Shown one piece after another: positions 16,088 to 24,597 of a stretch of DNA of 64,000 bases (positions within the stretch are counted from its first letter, which is position 1; each line of letters begins with the position of its first letter). The DNA comes from IMCC26077 sp964561165 (GTDB lineage Bacteria > Actinomycetota > Actinomycetes > Nanopelagicales > Nanopelagicaceae), in assembly GCA_964561165.1 (NCBI GenBank), contig CAZLOJ010000001.1, positions 1 to 64,000 of the forward strand. Direction: 5' to 3'. Below the pieces are notes generated by a model, which was not told the DNA's origin, made no database searches, and was given only the letters and a program-made list of their open reading frames with translations. Both the position numbers and the translations under genes were made by a program.

Positions 16088-16846
16088 ATGAGTTCAGCAG
16101 AGCGCGATCGAATTCAGGTCTTACAGAAGACTATGGACATTCTTACTGTGCTCGTTGAAGGCCCCGCATCCGTCCGTGATCTAGCAGAACGTACCGGAGT
16201 TACTAAGCCCGCGGTCTATCGAATCTTGCACACTTTGGAAGAGCGCAACTTTGTCACTCGCGATGAGAATAAACGGGAATACACGCTCGGCGAGTTTCTC
16301 ACCGGGCTCTCGCACAAACATAATCAATCGGTAAATCTTCCACGACTTGTTACTCCATATATGGATGCACTGCTCAAAAAATTCGATGAGACGGTGAATC
16401 TGGGGATTCTCGATGGGAACAAGATCAAATATCTACACTCACTAGAGAGTAGTCAACGTCTTCGATCGGGCAATCCCCGAGAAGAGAAAGACAACGTCCA
16501 CTCGACTGCACTTGGTAAAGCAATTCTTAGCACTTTTAGCGAAATTGAATTAGAGAAAGCTTTGCGAAAACTAGATTTGAAGTCGCAGACAGATAAGACA
16601 ATCACCACCGAAAAAGATTTGGTCTCAGCTATCTCTCGTGCAAAGAAAATTGGTTTTGCCATTGATGATCAAGAGAATGAGCTGGGATCTCGATGTGTAG
16701 CAGTCGCAATCCGAGATAAGAGTGGCAAGGCGCTCTGTGCACTAAGTATCACGGGCCCTGCATCTCGTATGTCCACCGAAAAAATCAGAACTATCGGAGA
16801 TAGCCTCAAAGTAGTCGCAAAACAATTAACCAGTAAACTTCAGTAA
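16088..16846 (+). CDS. IclR family transcriptional regulator
   Basis: A 252-residue regulator. The N-terminal winged helix contains VQVL-like start, SVRDLAERTGVTKPAVYRILHTLEERNFV (helix-turn-helix), and the C-terminal GAF-like ligand domain includes HSTALGKAILS and DDQENELGSRCVAVAI, both typical of the family. The ATG at 16088 is preceded by AGGGGAG. It faces the SDR gene and a palindromic site, so it probably regulates that gene and itself in response to a small acid or sugar ligand. Confidence 0.9.
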   Translation: MSSAERDRIQVLQKTMDILTVLVEGPASVRDLAERTGVTKPAVYRILHTLEERNFVTRDENKREYTLGEFLTGLSHKHNQSVNLPRLVTPYMDALLKKFDETVNLGILDGNKIKYLHSLESSQRLRSGNPREEKDNVHSTALGKAILSTFSEIELEKALRKLDLKSQTDKTITTEKDLVSAISRAKKIGFAIDDQENELGSRCVAVAIRDKSGKALCALSITGPASRMSTEKIRTIGDSLKVVAKQLTSKLQ

Positions 16847-16856
16847 GAGGCCGTTC

Positions 16857-17666
16857 TCACTCAGGCAAGTTAAGCAACTCTTCAATGATCTGAGCTACAC
16901 CATCATCATTACACTCTGGCGCAATTCCAGTAGCAATTGCGTGCGTTGCCGGGTGGCCAGTCTTCATGGCATACGAGCGGCCAGCCCATGCCAACATCGA
17001 GAGATCATTTGGGTTATCGCCAAAAGTCACTGCATCTTCTTTTGCTACACCCAGTTGTTCTGCAATTTTGCCTAACGTGCTCCCTTTACTCACCCCGTGA
17101 GCTGAGATCTCCAGTAATGATTCATGAGGATTGGAGTGGGTAACCGTTAAAAACTCCCCCACACTTGCATCTGCCAGTGCGAGCATCTCATCAGCTGAAA
17201 CTTCTTCACTTTGACTACGTACAAGAAACTTGATTGCCGGCTGACTCAAGTGCTCTTCGATGAGTGAAACGCCGACATCATCTTGCCCCTTATCCCAGCG
17301 CGGGTTGTAACCCCGCTCGCGATGAAATCCATGAAAATTCTCGACTGCGAACGCGGCGTCAGGTATCACTTTCCGAAGCGCTGCTGCTCCCTTGATTAAC
17401 TCTTCTGGATTGATCAGCCACGAATCGAGAATCTTCTCTTCACGAAAGTCATAGAGCAAAGCTCCGTTGCCACAGATTCCCGTGCCAAAATCGAATGCTT
17501 CGCGAACTTCCTTCATCCAACGAGGTGGGCGCCCGGTGACGAAGTAAATATGCACACCTAACGAATGCGCCTGTGAAAAAGCATCGATGGTACGCCGAGA
17601 GATTGGCCTATCGAATGGAACGATTGTTCCATCGAGATCAGTTCCGATTAACTTAGGGCGTCTCAC
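16857..17666 (-). CDS. HAD superfamily hydrolase (Cof type)
   Basis: About 269 residues. LIGTDLDGTIVPF is HAD motif I with the nucleophile Asp, FVTGRPP motif II, a lysine in the middle and GDNPNDLSMLAWAG motif IV. The Cof/YbiV group removes phosphate from sugar phosphates or cofactors. The start is uncertain: GTG at 17666, 8 nt after the serS stop, fits the domain boundary; a TTG at 17702 would overlap serS by 29 nt. Confidence 0.8.
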   Translation of the reverse strand: MRRPKLIGTDLDGTIVPFDRPISRRTIDAFSQAHSLGVHIYFVTGRPPRWMKEVREAFDFGTGICGNGALLYDFREEKILDSWLINPEELIKGAAALRKVIPDAAFAVENFHGFHRERGYNPRWDKGQDDVGVSLIEEHLSQPAIKFLVRSQSEEVSADEMLALADASVGEFLTVTHSNPHESLLEISAHGVSKGSTLGKIAEQLGVAKEDAVTFGDNPNDLSMLAWAGRSYAMKTGHPATHAIATGIAPECNDDGVAQIIEELLNLPE

Positions 17667-17673
17667 TCCAGGA

Positions 17674-18933
17674 TCACACGGGCTCAAAGCGAGATTTACC
17701 AAGGAAAGGCACGAGCGCCTTGGGGATGTTTACCGAACCATCAGCTTGTTGATGGTTTTCCAAAATAGCAACAATGATTCGTGGGATAGCGCACAAGGTG
17801 CCATTGAGCGTTGCGACTGGGCGCGTTCCGCTCTCATCTTTATATCGAATATTTAGACGCCTGCTCTGGAACTCGGTGCAATTCGAGGTACTGGTGACTT
17901 CTCGATATGCATTCTGAGTTGGAATCCATGCTTCGCAGTCGAATTTACGAACCGCGCTTGAACCGAGATCTCCGGTAGCAACGTCAATAACTCGGTACGG
18001 TATTTCGAGCGCATCTAAGAAATCCTTCTCCCAACCAAGTAACCGTTCATGTTCGGCGGCAGCATCTTCCGGTGCACAGAACGAGAACATCTCGACTTTA
18101 TCGAATTGGTGGACTCGAATAATTCCCCGAGTGTCCTTGCCATACGTGCCAGCTTCTCGTCTGAAACAAGAAGAGAATCCGGCATACCGGAGTGGGAACT
18201 TTGTACTATCAAGAATCTCATCCATGTGATACGCCGCAAGTGGTACTTCACTCGTTCCAACAAGATAGAAATCATCTTCTTCGAGATGGAAAACATTCTC
18301 TGCTGCTTGCCCCAAAAATCCAGTGCCCTCCATAGCATGCGGTTTCACTAATACCGGAGGCACCACCGGAATAAAACCTGCAGCAACTGCCTTTGCCATT
18401 GCTAAATTAATAAGTGCGAATTCAAGGAGCGCTCCATTACCGGTGAGGTAGTAGAACCGCGAGCCGGAAACTTTTGCACCACGTTCGGTATCAATAGCAC
18501 CAAGAATCTTCCCCAACTCCACATGATCGCGTGGTTCAAAAGCGAAAGTAGTTGGTTTGCCAATCTCTTCTAGAACGACAAAATCTGCTTCGCCACCGAT
18601 TGGAGCACGTGTATCAGCGATATTCGCTAGCTCAGCTAGAACCTGGTCGGCTTCGGCTTCGGCTTGGGCGCGGAGCGCATCTGCATCTTTGACAGCAGCA
18701 GCGAGTTCCTTTGCCTTCGCCAGTAGCTGGTTCTTCTCATCACCCTTTGCGCCACCTATGCTTTTGGAGAGCGCATTCTGCTCCGCACGAACTCGCTCAA
18801 ACTCAACAATTGCACTTCGACGTTTCTGATCGGCGGCAATGGCGACATCGACAATCTCAACGCTTCCACCACGTGCTCGCTGCGATTGTCGAACCACTTC
18901 TGGATTATCGCGAAGAAGTTTTAGATCAATCAT
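17674..18933 (-). CDS. serS: Serine--tRNA ligase
   Basis: A 419-residue class II aminoacyl-tRNA synthetase. The N-terminal MIDLKLLRDNPEVV and coiled-coil arm (roughly residues 30-100) bind the long variable arm of tRNA-Ser. The catalytic core has GTSEVPLAAYHMDEIL, FRREAGTYGKDTRGIIRVHQFDKVE (motif 2) and NGTLCAIPRIIVAILENHQ (motif 3). The start follows the pheA stop directly, so pheA-serS-HAD form an operon. Confidence 0.97.
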   Translation of the reverse strand: MIDLKLLRDNPEVVRQSQRARGGSVEIVDVAIAADQKRRSAIVEFERVRAEQNALSKSIGGAKGDEKNQLLAKAKELAAAVKDADALRAQAEAEADQVLAELANIADTRAPIGGEADFVVLEEIGKPTTFAFEPRDHVELGKILGAIDTERGAKVSGSRFYYLTGNGALLEFALINLAMAKAVAAGFIPVVPPVLVKPHAMEGTGFLGQAAENVFHLEEDDFYLVGTSEVPLAAYHMDEILDSTKFPLRYAGFSSCFRREAGTYGKDTRGIIRVHQFDKVEMFSFCAPEDAAAEHERLLGWEKDFLDALEIPYRVIDVATGDLGSSAVRKFDCEAWIPTQNAYREVTSTSNCTEFQSRRLNIRYKDESGTRPVATLNGTLCAIPRIIVAILENHQQADGSVNIPKALVPFLGKSRFEPV

Positions 18934-19854
18934 TTAAGCACGCGCTCCTTTGCGCACTTCTTCCAGCCATTTCTCGGCAGACTTGAAAGCATCATCAGTC
19001 ATACCTTTTGTTGAAGTAGGTTGAATTTTATCTGCACGTGGATATGAACCAAGGAATCGCACTTGCGCACAGATGCGATAGAGCGCTTTAAGCGCATCAC
19101 CAACTCGTTCATCAAGGATATGACCCTCTGCATCAACGATGAAGTGATACTGCCCCAGTTCACTTCCGGTAGGGCGCGATTGTATGAACGTTAAATTGAC
19201 GCCACGCACTGCAAACTCAGTCAAGATTTCCAGGAGCGCACCTGAGTGATCAGCAGAAATGAAGAGCGCTAACGAAGTGCGGTCATGGCCAGTTGGCGCA
19301 GGAATCATTCCAAGTTTAGAGACGACAACAAATCGAGTTACCGCTGCATCGCGATCGCCGATGTTCTGTGCAATGACTTCCAAGTCATAGTGTTGTGCCG
19401 CAATTTCAGCAGCGATTGCCGCATCGGCATCACCTTTTGCCACGCTCTCTGCACCAGCGGCTGTGGAATTTGTCATCACCACTTCAGCTCGGGGCAAATT
19501 CTTTGCAATGTATTCCCGACATTGCGCTTCAGCATGTGGATGTGTGGCTACCCGACGGATCTCTTTGATTGAGATCCCTGGTTTTACCATCAGCGCAAAC
19601 GAGACTTGTAAAACGTTCTCCCCGATAATCATCAATGGTTCGCCAACCGCTAACTCATCGAGGGTGCGAGCAACTACCCCTTCTACCGAATTCTCAATCG
19701 GTACCAAGGCGAAGTCTGCGCTCCCCTGGCGTACCGCTTCGAGCGCTGCGGTCACATTGGCTGCTGGTTGCGCGCTATCGCCACTCTTTAATAAGGGCGT
19801 TAGCGCTGCCTCAGTAAAGGTGCCGGCGGGGCCGAGATAGGAATAGCGGGACAT
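18934..19854 (-). CDS. pheA: Prephenate dehydratase
   Basis: About 306 residues; converts prephenate to phenylpyruvate in phenylalanine synthesis. YLGPAGTFTEAAL begins the catalytic domain, VPIENSVEGVV and TRFVVVSK (with the catalytic TRF) follow, and the C-terminal ACT domain has SLALFISADHSGALLEILTEFAVRGVNLTFIQSRP (ESRP-type), giving feedback by phenylalanine. No Shine-Dalgarno is seen; TAGAGT seven bases before the ATG at 19854 suggests a leaderless transcript. Confidence 0.95.
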   Translation of the reverse strand: MSRYSYLGPAGTFTEAALTPLLKSGDSAQPAANVTAALEAVRQGSADFALVPIENSVEGVVARTLDELAVGEPLMIIGENVLQVSFALMVKPGISIKEIRRVATHPHAEAQCREYIAKNLPRAEVVMTNSTAAGAESVAKGDADAAIAAEIAAQHYDLEVIAQNIGDRDAAVTRFVVVSKLGMIPAPTGHDRTSLALFISADHSGALLEILTEFAVRGVNLTFIQSRPTGSELGQYHFIVDAEGHILDERVGDALKALYRICAQVRFLGSYPRADKIQPTSTKGMTDDAFKSAEKWLEEVRKGARA

Positions 19855-19861
19855 ATAGAAA

Positions 19862-19867
19862 ACTCTA
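19862..19867 (-). promoter_or_regulatory. Candidate -10 box for leaderless pheA mRNA
   Basis: TAGAGT on the minus strand followed by seven bases and the pheA ATG, without a ribosome-binding site. Confidence 0.45.
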
Positions 19868-19958
19868 CGCGATATCGAGCGCATCAGGGGGGACTTGAGG
19901 CCCCGGGTAGCATTGCTAACTCAATGATTCATTAAGTAGTAGCGAAGGAAAGTGATTT

Positions 19959-20735
19959 GTGAGCCGGTATTTTCAGAGCGTTTCGCTCTCGGATGTTGGC
20001 TTACATCGCACCGAGAATGAAGATTCGGCGTGGGCGGGCGCAACAATTCTTGCCGTCGCCGATGGCTTAGGCGGTCATGCTGCCGGTGAGATTGCATCAT
20101 CGTTAGCTATTCGCACTATCTCAGAGCTCGAGAAAAGTTCATTAACGGAACGAAATGCAGAGACAGTTGTTGTAGAGACTTTCCTCACCATCAATCAATC
20201 ACTAGCGCAGAGAATTAAGAAGAAGAACGAGCTGCGCGGAATGGGCACAACGCTTACTGCGTTATTTCTCGGTAAAGAGAAACTCTTCTTGGCGCATCTG
20301 GGGGATTCGCGTGCTTATTTGTTACGCGATGGCAAAATCTCGCAATTGACTAAAGATCACACTGTTGTTCAGGAGCTTCTTGATCAGGGGCGAATCTCTC
20401 CCGATGAAGTCGATGGCCATCCGCAACGATCATTCATCACAAAAGCGCTGATGGGCGCCGATCAACACGAACGACCAGATTTCCATGAGATAGAGCATGT
20501 CGCTGGAGATATCTTTCTGCTCTGCTCAGATGGTCTGGTCGGTGTAGTGGAAGAGAAGAAAATCATCAAAAGTATCGCTACTCATGGCGTAACTGAGCAG
20601 ACGCTCAACGAACTCAAAGATTTAGCATATATAAAAGGTGCGCCAGATAACTTAACCATTATTGTTGCCACGTTAAGTTCGAAAAAAGTTCCAACTCCAG
20701 GTTTTGTTGGCGCAGTCGAAAGTGGTGAGAAATGA
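19959..20735 (+). CDS. pstP: PP2C family serine/threonine phosphatase
   Basis: A 258-residue metal-dependent PP2C phosphatase. Motifs include HRTENEDSAW, LAVADGLGGHAAGEIAS (metal-binding DG), LAHLGDSRAYLLRDG, LTKDHTVVQ, LLCSDGLVG and GAPDNLTIIV. Unlike mycobacterial PstP it has no clear membrane helix or extracellular domain, ending soon after the catalytic core. It overlaps pknB by 4 nt and should dephosphorylate PknB and its targets. GTG start with AAGGAAAGTG upstream. Confidence 0.92.
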   Translation: MSRYFQSVSLSDVGLHRTENEDSAWAGATILAVADGLGGHAAGEIASSLAIRTISELEKSSLTERNAETVVVETFLTINQSLAQRIKKKNELRGMGTTLTALFLGKEKLFLAHLGDSRAYLLRDGKISQLTKDHTVVQELLDQGRISPDEVDGHPQRSFITKALMGADQHERPDFHEIEHVAGDIFLLCSDGLVGVVEEKKIIKSIATHGVTEQTLNELKDLAYIKGAPDNLTIIVATLSSKKVPTPGFVGAVESGEK

Positions 20736-22330
20736 CCCGCATGCTTGCAAATCGTTATGAGGTGGGAGATCTCATCGGTGCCGGAGGTATGGCAGATGTT
20801 TTTCAAGGGCGCGACACAAGACTCTCGCGGCCGGTTGCTATCAAGATACTTCGAAGTGACTTAGCGCGTGACCCCGCTTTCTTGGCGCGATTTAGACGCG
20901 AGGCACAAGCAGCGGCTGGCTTAAATCATCCAGCAATTGTCTCGGTTTATGACACAGGCGAAGAAGGAACCGATCAGGGCGTCCTGCCATACATCGTCAT
21001 GGAACAAGTAAATGGTAAGACTATTCGAGAAGTCATTCGAAGCGGCGAGCGCTTGCCAATTACCCGCGCTATCGCCGTTGTTCGCGGCATTTTAGAGGCG
21101 CTCGAATATTCCCATCGAAATGGGATTGTTCATCGCGATATCAAACCCGCAAACGTGATGATCACCAATGGTGGCGATGTAAAGGTTATGGATTTTGGTA
21201 TTGCACGAGCGCTAGATGATGCGAGCGCGACTGTTACTCATGCGTGGACTGTTGTTGGAACCGCAAATTACCTTTCCCCAGAGCAGGCTCGCGGCGAAGT
21301 TGCCGATTCACGGAGCGACATTTATTCCGTTGGCTGCTTGCTCTATGAATTGATCACGGGTCGACCGCCATTCCTTGGTGACACACCCGTCGCTATTGCT
21401 TATCAACATGTATCAGCTGAATTCATTCCAGTTTCGCAGATGAACCCAGATTTGCCGACTGGAATCGACAACATAATCTCTGGTGCACTATCCAAAGATC
21501 CACTCGCGCGCTACCAAAATGCCCGCGAAATGCTCGACGATATAAACCGACTTGATCGTGGCGAAGAGGTTCAGAAGAAGATCAGAAATCCCAAACGTAG
21601 AAATCTAGTCATTGCTGGCGTGGTGGCTGCGATTGTCGTTCTCGCTTCAAGTGGGTATCTGATCTCGCGAATCCCGACACCCGTTTCGCTCATCACACTC
21701 TCTGATGTCTCTGGATTAACTGAATCGCAAGCGAAAGCAGAACTCACTGGCTTTACTATTGTTGTAGAACGCGCCCCAGATCCGCGAGTTCCAATAGATC
21801 GAGTCGCATCACAAACTCCAACTGCCGGTACCAAAGTAGAGCCAGGTAGTCAGGTTCAAATCATTCTTTCAGATGGGCCAGGAAAGACGTCAATTCCTAC
21901 CACGCTTATTGGAACCACAATTGATCAGGCGAAGATCATTCTTGATGGTTCAGGCTTAGTGTTAGCAAAGACCAATCCTGTCGAATCAAGTGAGGCGCCA
22001 GGAACAATTGTTGGTGTAATCCCAGAGCCAGGTTCCACTGTCGCTGCTGGAAGTGGCGTCGTACTTAATATCGCAAGTGGAAAAGTATTCGTTCCTGATG
22101 TTATTGGCGCCTCTAAAATCCAGGCGACAACTATTTTGATTCAAGCTGGGTTCATTCCTAATGTCATTGAAACCCAAGATGCAGATCAACCAAGTGGAGT
22201 AGTGCTCGCGCAAGCTCCAGCCAGTGAAGAATCCGCAAAAATCGGATCCTCTGTGACAATCACTGTAAACACCTATAAGGCTGAACCTGGTGCTGGAGTT
22301 GCGCCAAGTCCAAGTCCTGGCGCAAGTTAA
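20732..22330 (+). CDS. pknB: PASTA-domain serine/threonine protein kinase
   Basis: A 532-residue membrane kinase. Kinase domain about 8-270: GAGGMADVFQG (P-loop), VAIKIL, HRDIKPANVM (catalytic loop), DFGIARALDD, GTANYLSPEQARGE. A transmembrane helix (LVIAGVVAAIVVLASSGYLI, about 290-310) is followed by three extracellular PASTA repeats that sense muropeptides or lipid II. In actinobacteria PknB controls cell-wall synthesis and division, including CwlM and MurJ, both encoded here near 41-45 kb. The usual partners pknA, pbpA, rodA and FHA genes are absent from this cluster. Confidence 0.95.
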   Translation: MTRMLANRYEVGDLIGAGGMADVFQGRDTRLSRPVAIKILRSDLARDPAFLARFRREAQAAAGLNHPAIVSVYDTGEEGTDQGVLPYIVMEQVNGKTIREVIRSGERLPITRAIAVVRGILEALEYSHRNGIVHRDIKPANVMITNGGDVKVMDFGIARALDDASATVTHAWTVVGTANYLSPEQARGEVADSRSDIYSVGCLLYELITGRPPFLGDTPVAIAYQHVSAEFIPVSQMNPDLPTGIDNIISGALSKDPLARYQNAREMLDDINRLDRGEEVQKKIRNPKRRNLVIAGVVAAIVVLASSGYLISRIPTPVSLITLSDVSGLTESQAKAELTGFTIVVERAPDPRVPIDRVASQTPTAGTKVEPGSQVQIILSDGPGKTSIPTTLIGTTIDQAKIILDGSGLVLAKTNPVESSEAPGTIVGVIPEPGSTVAAGSGVVLNIASGKVFVPDVIGASKIQATTILIQAGFIPNVIETQDADQPSGVVLAQAPASEESAKIGSSVTITVNTYKAEPGAGVAPSPSPGAS

Positions 22331-22332
22331 AA

Positions 22333-22968
22333 CTATCTTCCGATTACAGGCGCAAGTCCTTGTGATTTAGCAAGTGCGCTCTTGTCACCACACACTGTTA
22401 GCCAATTAGCAAGGAGCTGGTGACCACCTTCAGTCAGTACCGACTCTGGATGGAATTGCACACCATGTATTGGCAAGGATTTATGACATACCGCCATTAC
22501 AACGCCAGAATCTGTCCAACCTGTTATCTCTAGCTCTGAATCTTCTGCTGAAATCGAATCACGCTCGATAGCCAGAGAGTGATATCGCGTTGCTGTAAAA
22601 CCATCTCGTAGCCCGTGTAATACACCTTTATCGTTGTGATGCACCTGCGATGTTTTGCCATGTAGTAGCTCTGGTGCGCGCGAAACTATTCCACCAAATG
22701 CAACACCGATTGCTTGATGGCCTAAGCACACACCAAGAAGTGGGATGGCGTTTGCTGCGCAGAACTTCACTAATTCGATGCTTACGCCCGCTGCTTCTGG
22801 AATTCCTGGACCAGGTGAGATCAATACCCCGTCATAATTACGCGCATCAGGCACGCTCACTTCATCATTACGTAAGACTGTGCACTCGGCGCCCAATTGC
22901 GCTAAGTACTGCACAAGATTGAAGACAAAGGAATCGTAGTTATCGACTACGAGAATCTTGGTCGCCAT
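22333..22968 (-). CDS. pabA/trpG: Aminodeoxychorismate/anthranilate synthase glutaminase subunit
   Basis: About 211 residues; a class I glutamine amidotransferase. VVDNYDSFVFNL starts the domain, LGVCLGHQAIG carries the nucleophile Cys, and HGVQFHPES the catalytic His and Glu. It delivers ammonia to a chorismate-using partner (PabB or TrpE), not visible here. A homologue occupies the same place between pknB and crgA in Mycobacterium. The ATG at 22968 is preferred to an upstream start that would overlap crgA regulatory DNA. Folate versus tryptophan role cannot be settled. Confidence 0.9.
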   Translation of the reverse strand: MATKILVVDNYDSFVFNLVQYLAQLGAECTVLRNDEVSVPDARNYDGVLISPGPGIPEAAGVSIELVKFCAANAIPLLGVCLGHQAIGVAFGGIVSRAPELLHGKTSQVHHNDKGVLHGLRDGFTATRYHSLAIERDSISAEDSELEITGWTDSGVVMAVCHKSLPIHGVQFHPESVLTEGGHQLLANWLTVCGDKSALAKSQGLAPVIGR

Positions 22969-22991
22969 GTGCCTATCCTGCCCGAGTGGGG

Positions 22992-22997
22992 TAGACT
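22992..22997 (+). promoter_or_regulatory. Candidate -10 box for leaderless crgA mRNA
   Basis: TAGACT followed by seven bases (TCCTCAC) and the crgA ATG at 23005; no ribosome-binding site is present. Confidence 0.5.
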
Positions 22998-23004
22998 TCC
23001 TCAC

Positions 23005-23262
23005 ATGCCAAAGTCACGGATTCGCAAAAGAGAGAAGCAGTACGTTCCCGATAAGGTGGCAAACGCGCTTCCGGAACCGAAAGAGAGCCCAAAGTGGCTT
23101 GTCCCTGCGATGTTGACCGGATTTCTCCTTGGCTTGGCCTGGATCGTTGCCTATTACATCTCCCAGACCCGCTACCCCATCCCTAACATCGGGGCCTGGA
23201 ACATGGGTATCGGCTTTGGTCTAGTAGGAATCGGCTTCGCCCTCGCTACTCGTTGGCGCTAA
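23005..23262 (+). CDS. crgA: Cell division protein CrgA
   Basis: An 85-residue actinobacterial divisome protein. A basic N-terminus (MPKSRIRKREKQY) is followed by two membrane helices: WLVPAMLTGFLLGLAWIVAYYI and the NIGAWNMGIGFGLVGIGFALATRWR helix, with the conserved YPIPNIGAWN linker. In mycobacteria CrgA recruits FtsI/FtsZ partners to the septum. An upstream in-frame ATG exists, but the conserved start and the -10 box support 23005. Confidence 0.93.
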   Translation: MPKSRIRKREKQYVPDKVANALPEPKESPKWLVPAMLTGFLLGLAWIVAYYISQTRYPIPNIGAWNMGIGFGLVGIGFALATRWR

Positions 23263-23266
23263 CCTC

Positions 23267-23286
23267 TAATTACACGTATGTAATTA
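23267..23286. terminator. Inverted repeat between convergent crgA and ppiA
   Basis: TAATTAC and GTAATTA are 7-bp inverted arms around a 6-bp centre, directly after the crgA stop. It is AT-rich and lacks a U-run, so a weak bidirectional terminator or a protein-binding site are both possible. Confidence 0.35.
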
Positions 23287-23315
23287 TCCACTCTGTGGGT
23301 ATCTCCTGTGGATAA
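23284..23315. other. Inverted pair of DnaA boxes
   Basis: TTATCCACT at 23284-23292 (one mismatch) faces TGTGGATAA at 23307-23315, the exact complement of the consensus TTATCCACA. They occupy the short crgA-ppiA gap about 9 kb from the presumed origin. Confidence 0.55.
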
Positions 23316-23332
23316 CTATCTCCAGCAGGATG

Positions 23333-23845
23333 TTAGGAGATGGTCACGGAGTTAATGGTGACCGGATTCTTCGGACGATCCTGAGCGCCAGTCTCAACCT
23401 CGCCAATCGCATCCACAACCGCCTGGCTCGCGGCATCTGTAACCTCGCCAAAGATTGAGTGCTTGCGGTTGAGCCATGTGGTGGGCGCAACGGTAATAAA
23501 GAATTGTGAGCCATTAGTGCCCGGTCCGGCATTTGCCATGGCAAGCAGATACGGGCGATCGAAGACTAGCTCTGGGTGAAACTCATCAGCGAACTTATAT
23601 CCCGGTCCTCCAGTGCCATTACCAGCTGGATCGCCACCTTGAATCATAAATCCAGAAATAACGCGGTGAAATATCGTGCCGTCATAGAGATTATCTTTGC
23701 TTGTCTTACCACTCTTTGGATGAGTCCACTCACGTTGTCCGCTCGCTAACTCCACGAAATTGGCCACAGTCTTTGGCGCGTGATGCGGAAATAGATCGAT
23801 GACGATGTCACCCATATTGGTGTGCAGCGTTGCTTTTTCGGCCAT
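23333..23845 (-). CDS. ppiA: Peptidyl-prolyl cis-trans isomerase (cyclophilin)
   Basis: A cytoplasmic cyclophilin of 170 residues. FHRVISGFMIQGGDPAGNGTGGPGYKFADEF is the active-site block; SQFFITVAPTTWLNRKHSIFGEV completes it, with Trp at the cyclosporin-sensitive position. It speeds proline isomerisation during folding. The ATG at 23845 has GAGGAGAG upstream; an in-frame ATG 27 codons earlier lacks one. The place next to crgA and gyrA matches Mycobacterium. Confidence 0.95.
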   Translation of the reverse strand: MAEKATLHTNMGDIVIDLFPHHAPKTVANFVELASGQREWTHPKSGKTSKDNLYDGTIFHRVISGFMIQGGDPAGNGTGGPGYKFADEFHPELVFDRPYLLAMANAGPGTNGSQFFITVAPTTWLNRKHSIFGEVTDAASQAVVDAIGEVETGAQDRPKNPVTINSVTIS

Positions 23846-23992
23846 ATGAACTCTCCTCAAATACTCAGTTGGTAAAGAGTAACGTGAGATTCTCGAACTC
23901 ACAATCTGCAAACAAGACGCCTTCAAGAGTTCAGCTTGACTCTGCCTAGCAGTAAAATTCCATGTCCGTGAAATAAAAGAGGAAGCGATTCA

Positions 23993-24490
23993 ATGACCGA
24001 ACGCTGGCGTTATGACGTCGTGAAGAAAATCGGCAACATTGAAATCCGTAAATTCCATCCAAGCGTCTTCGCAGATGTCACGGTGCACTCCCCATTTAAC
24101 ATAGCTGGTAATCTTGGATTCCGACCATTGGTCACGTACATCTCGCAAAACCAGATCGAAATGACTGCACCAGTTCTGCAAGAACAAGTGGGTGAACATT
24201 CATGGGTTGTCTCTTTTGTGATGCCAGAAGGAACCCAAATCTCTGATTTACCGTTACCAAAAAATTCTGAAGTAAAACTTCGACATGTTCCCGAACATTT
24301 GGCGGCGGCGCTATCGTTTGGCGGATTTAGCTCATGGAAAACAATTGCAACAAAAGAGAAAGAGCTACGTGAAAGTTTAGATCGCGCAGGTATTGCAGCT
24401 GTGGGTTCTATTCGTATCGCGAGATTTGATCCACCGTGGAAGCCCGGCTTCCTACGACATAATGAAGTAGTAATTCCTTGTGGAGACTAG
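23993..24490 (+). CDS. SOUL family heme-binding protein
   Basis: A 165-residue SOUL/HBP family protein: YDVVKKIGNIEIRKFHPSVFADVTV at the N-terminus, NQIEMTAPVLQEQ (the family IxMTxPV block) and AALSFGGFSSWKTIA. Members bind heme or other tetrapyrroles; function in bacteria is unclear. It has an AGAGGAAG ribosome-binding site. Its stop codon lies inside the convergent tRNA-Ala gene, a 10-bp overlap, so the last codons are constrained by the tRNA acceptor stem. Confidence 0.85.
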   Translation: MTERWRYDVVKKIGNIEIRKFHPSVFADVTVHSPFNIAGNLGFRPLVTYISQNQIEMTAPVLQEQVGEHSWVVSFVMPEGTQISDLPLPKNSEVKLRHVPEHLAAALSFGGFSSWKTIATKEKELRESLDRAGIAAVGSIRIARFDPPWKPGFLRHNEVVIPCGD

Positions 24491-24553
24491 GGGAATCGAA
24501 CCCCTAACCCCCTGCTTGCAAAGCAGGTGCTCTACCAATTGAGCTAAGTCCCC
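24481..24553 (-). tRNA. tRNA-Ala (anticodon TGC)
   Basis: Acceptor GGGGACT/AGTCTCC with the G3:U70 wobble pair that marks alanine, discriminator A, anticodon TGC in TTTGCAA and T-loop GGTTCGATTCC. No CCA encoded. It overlaps the 3' end of the SOUL gene. Confidence 0.97.
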
Positions 24554-24555
24554 GT

Positions 24556-24581
24556 ATTCAGGTTATTCAGGTTATTCAGGT
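24556..24581. repeat. Three tandem copies of ATTCAGGTT
   Basis: The 9-mer ATTCAGGTT is repeated twice in full and a third time except its last base, directly upstream of tRNA-Ala. It has the look of a slippage-prone short tandem repeat. Confidence 0.7.
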
Positions 24582-24597
24582 ATGAAATTATTCGGTG

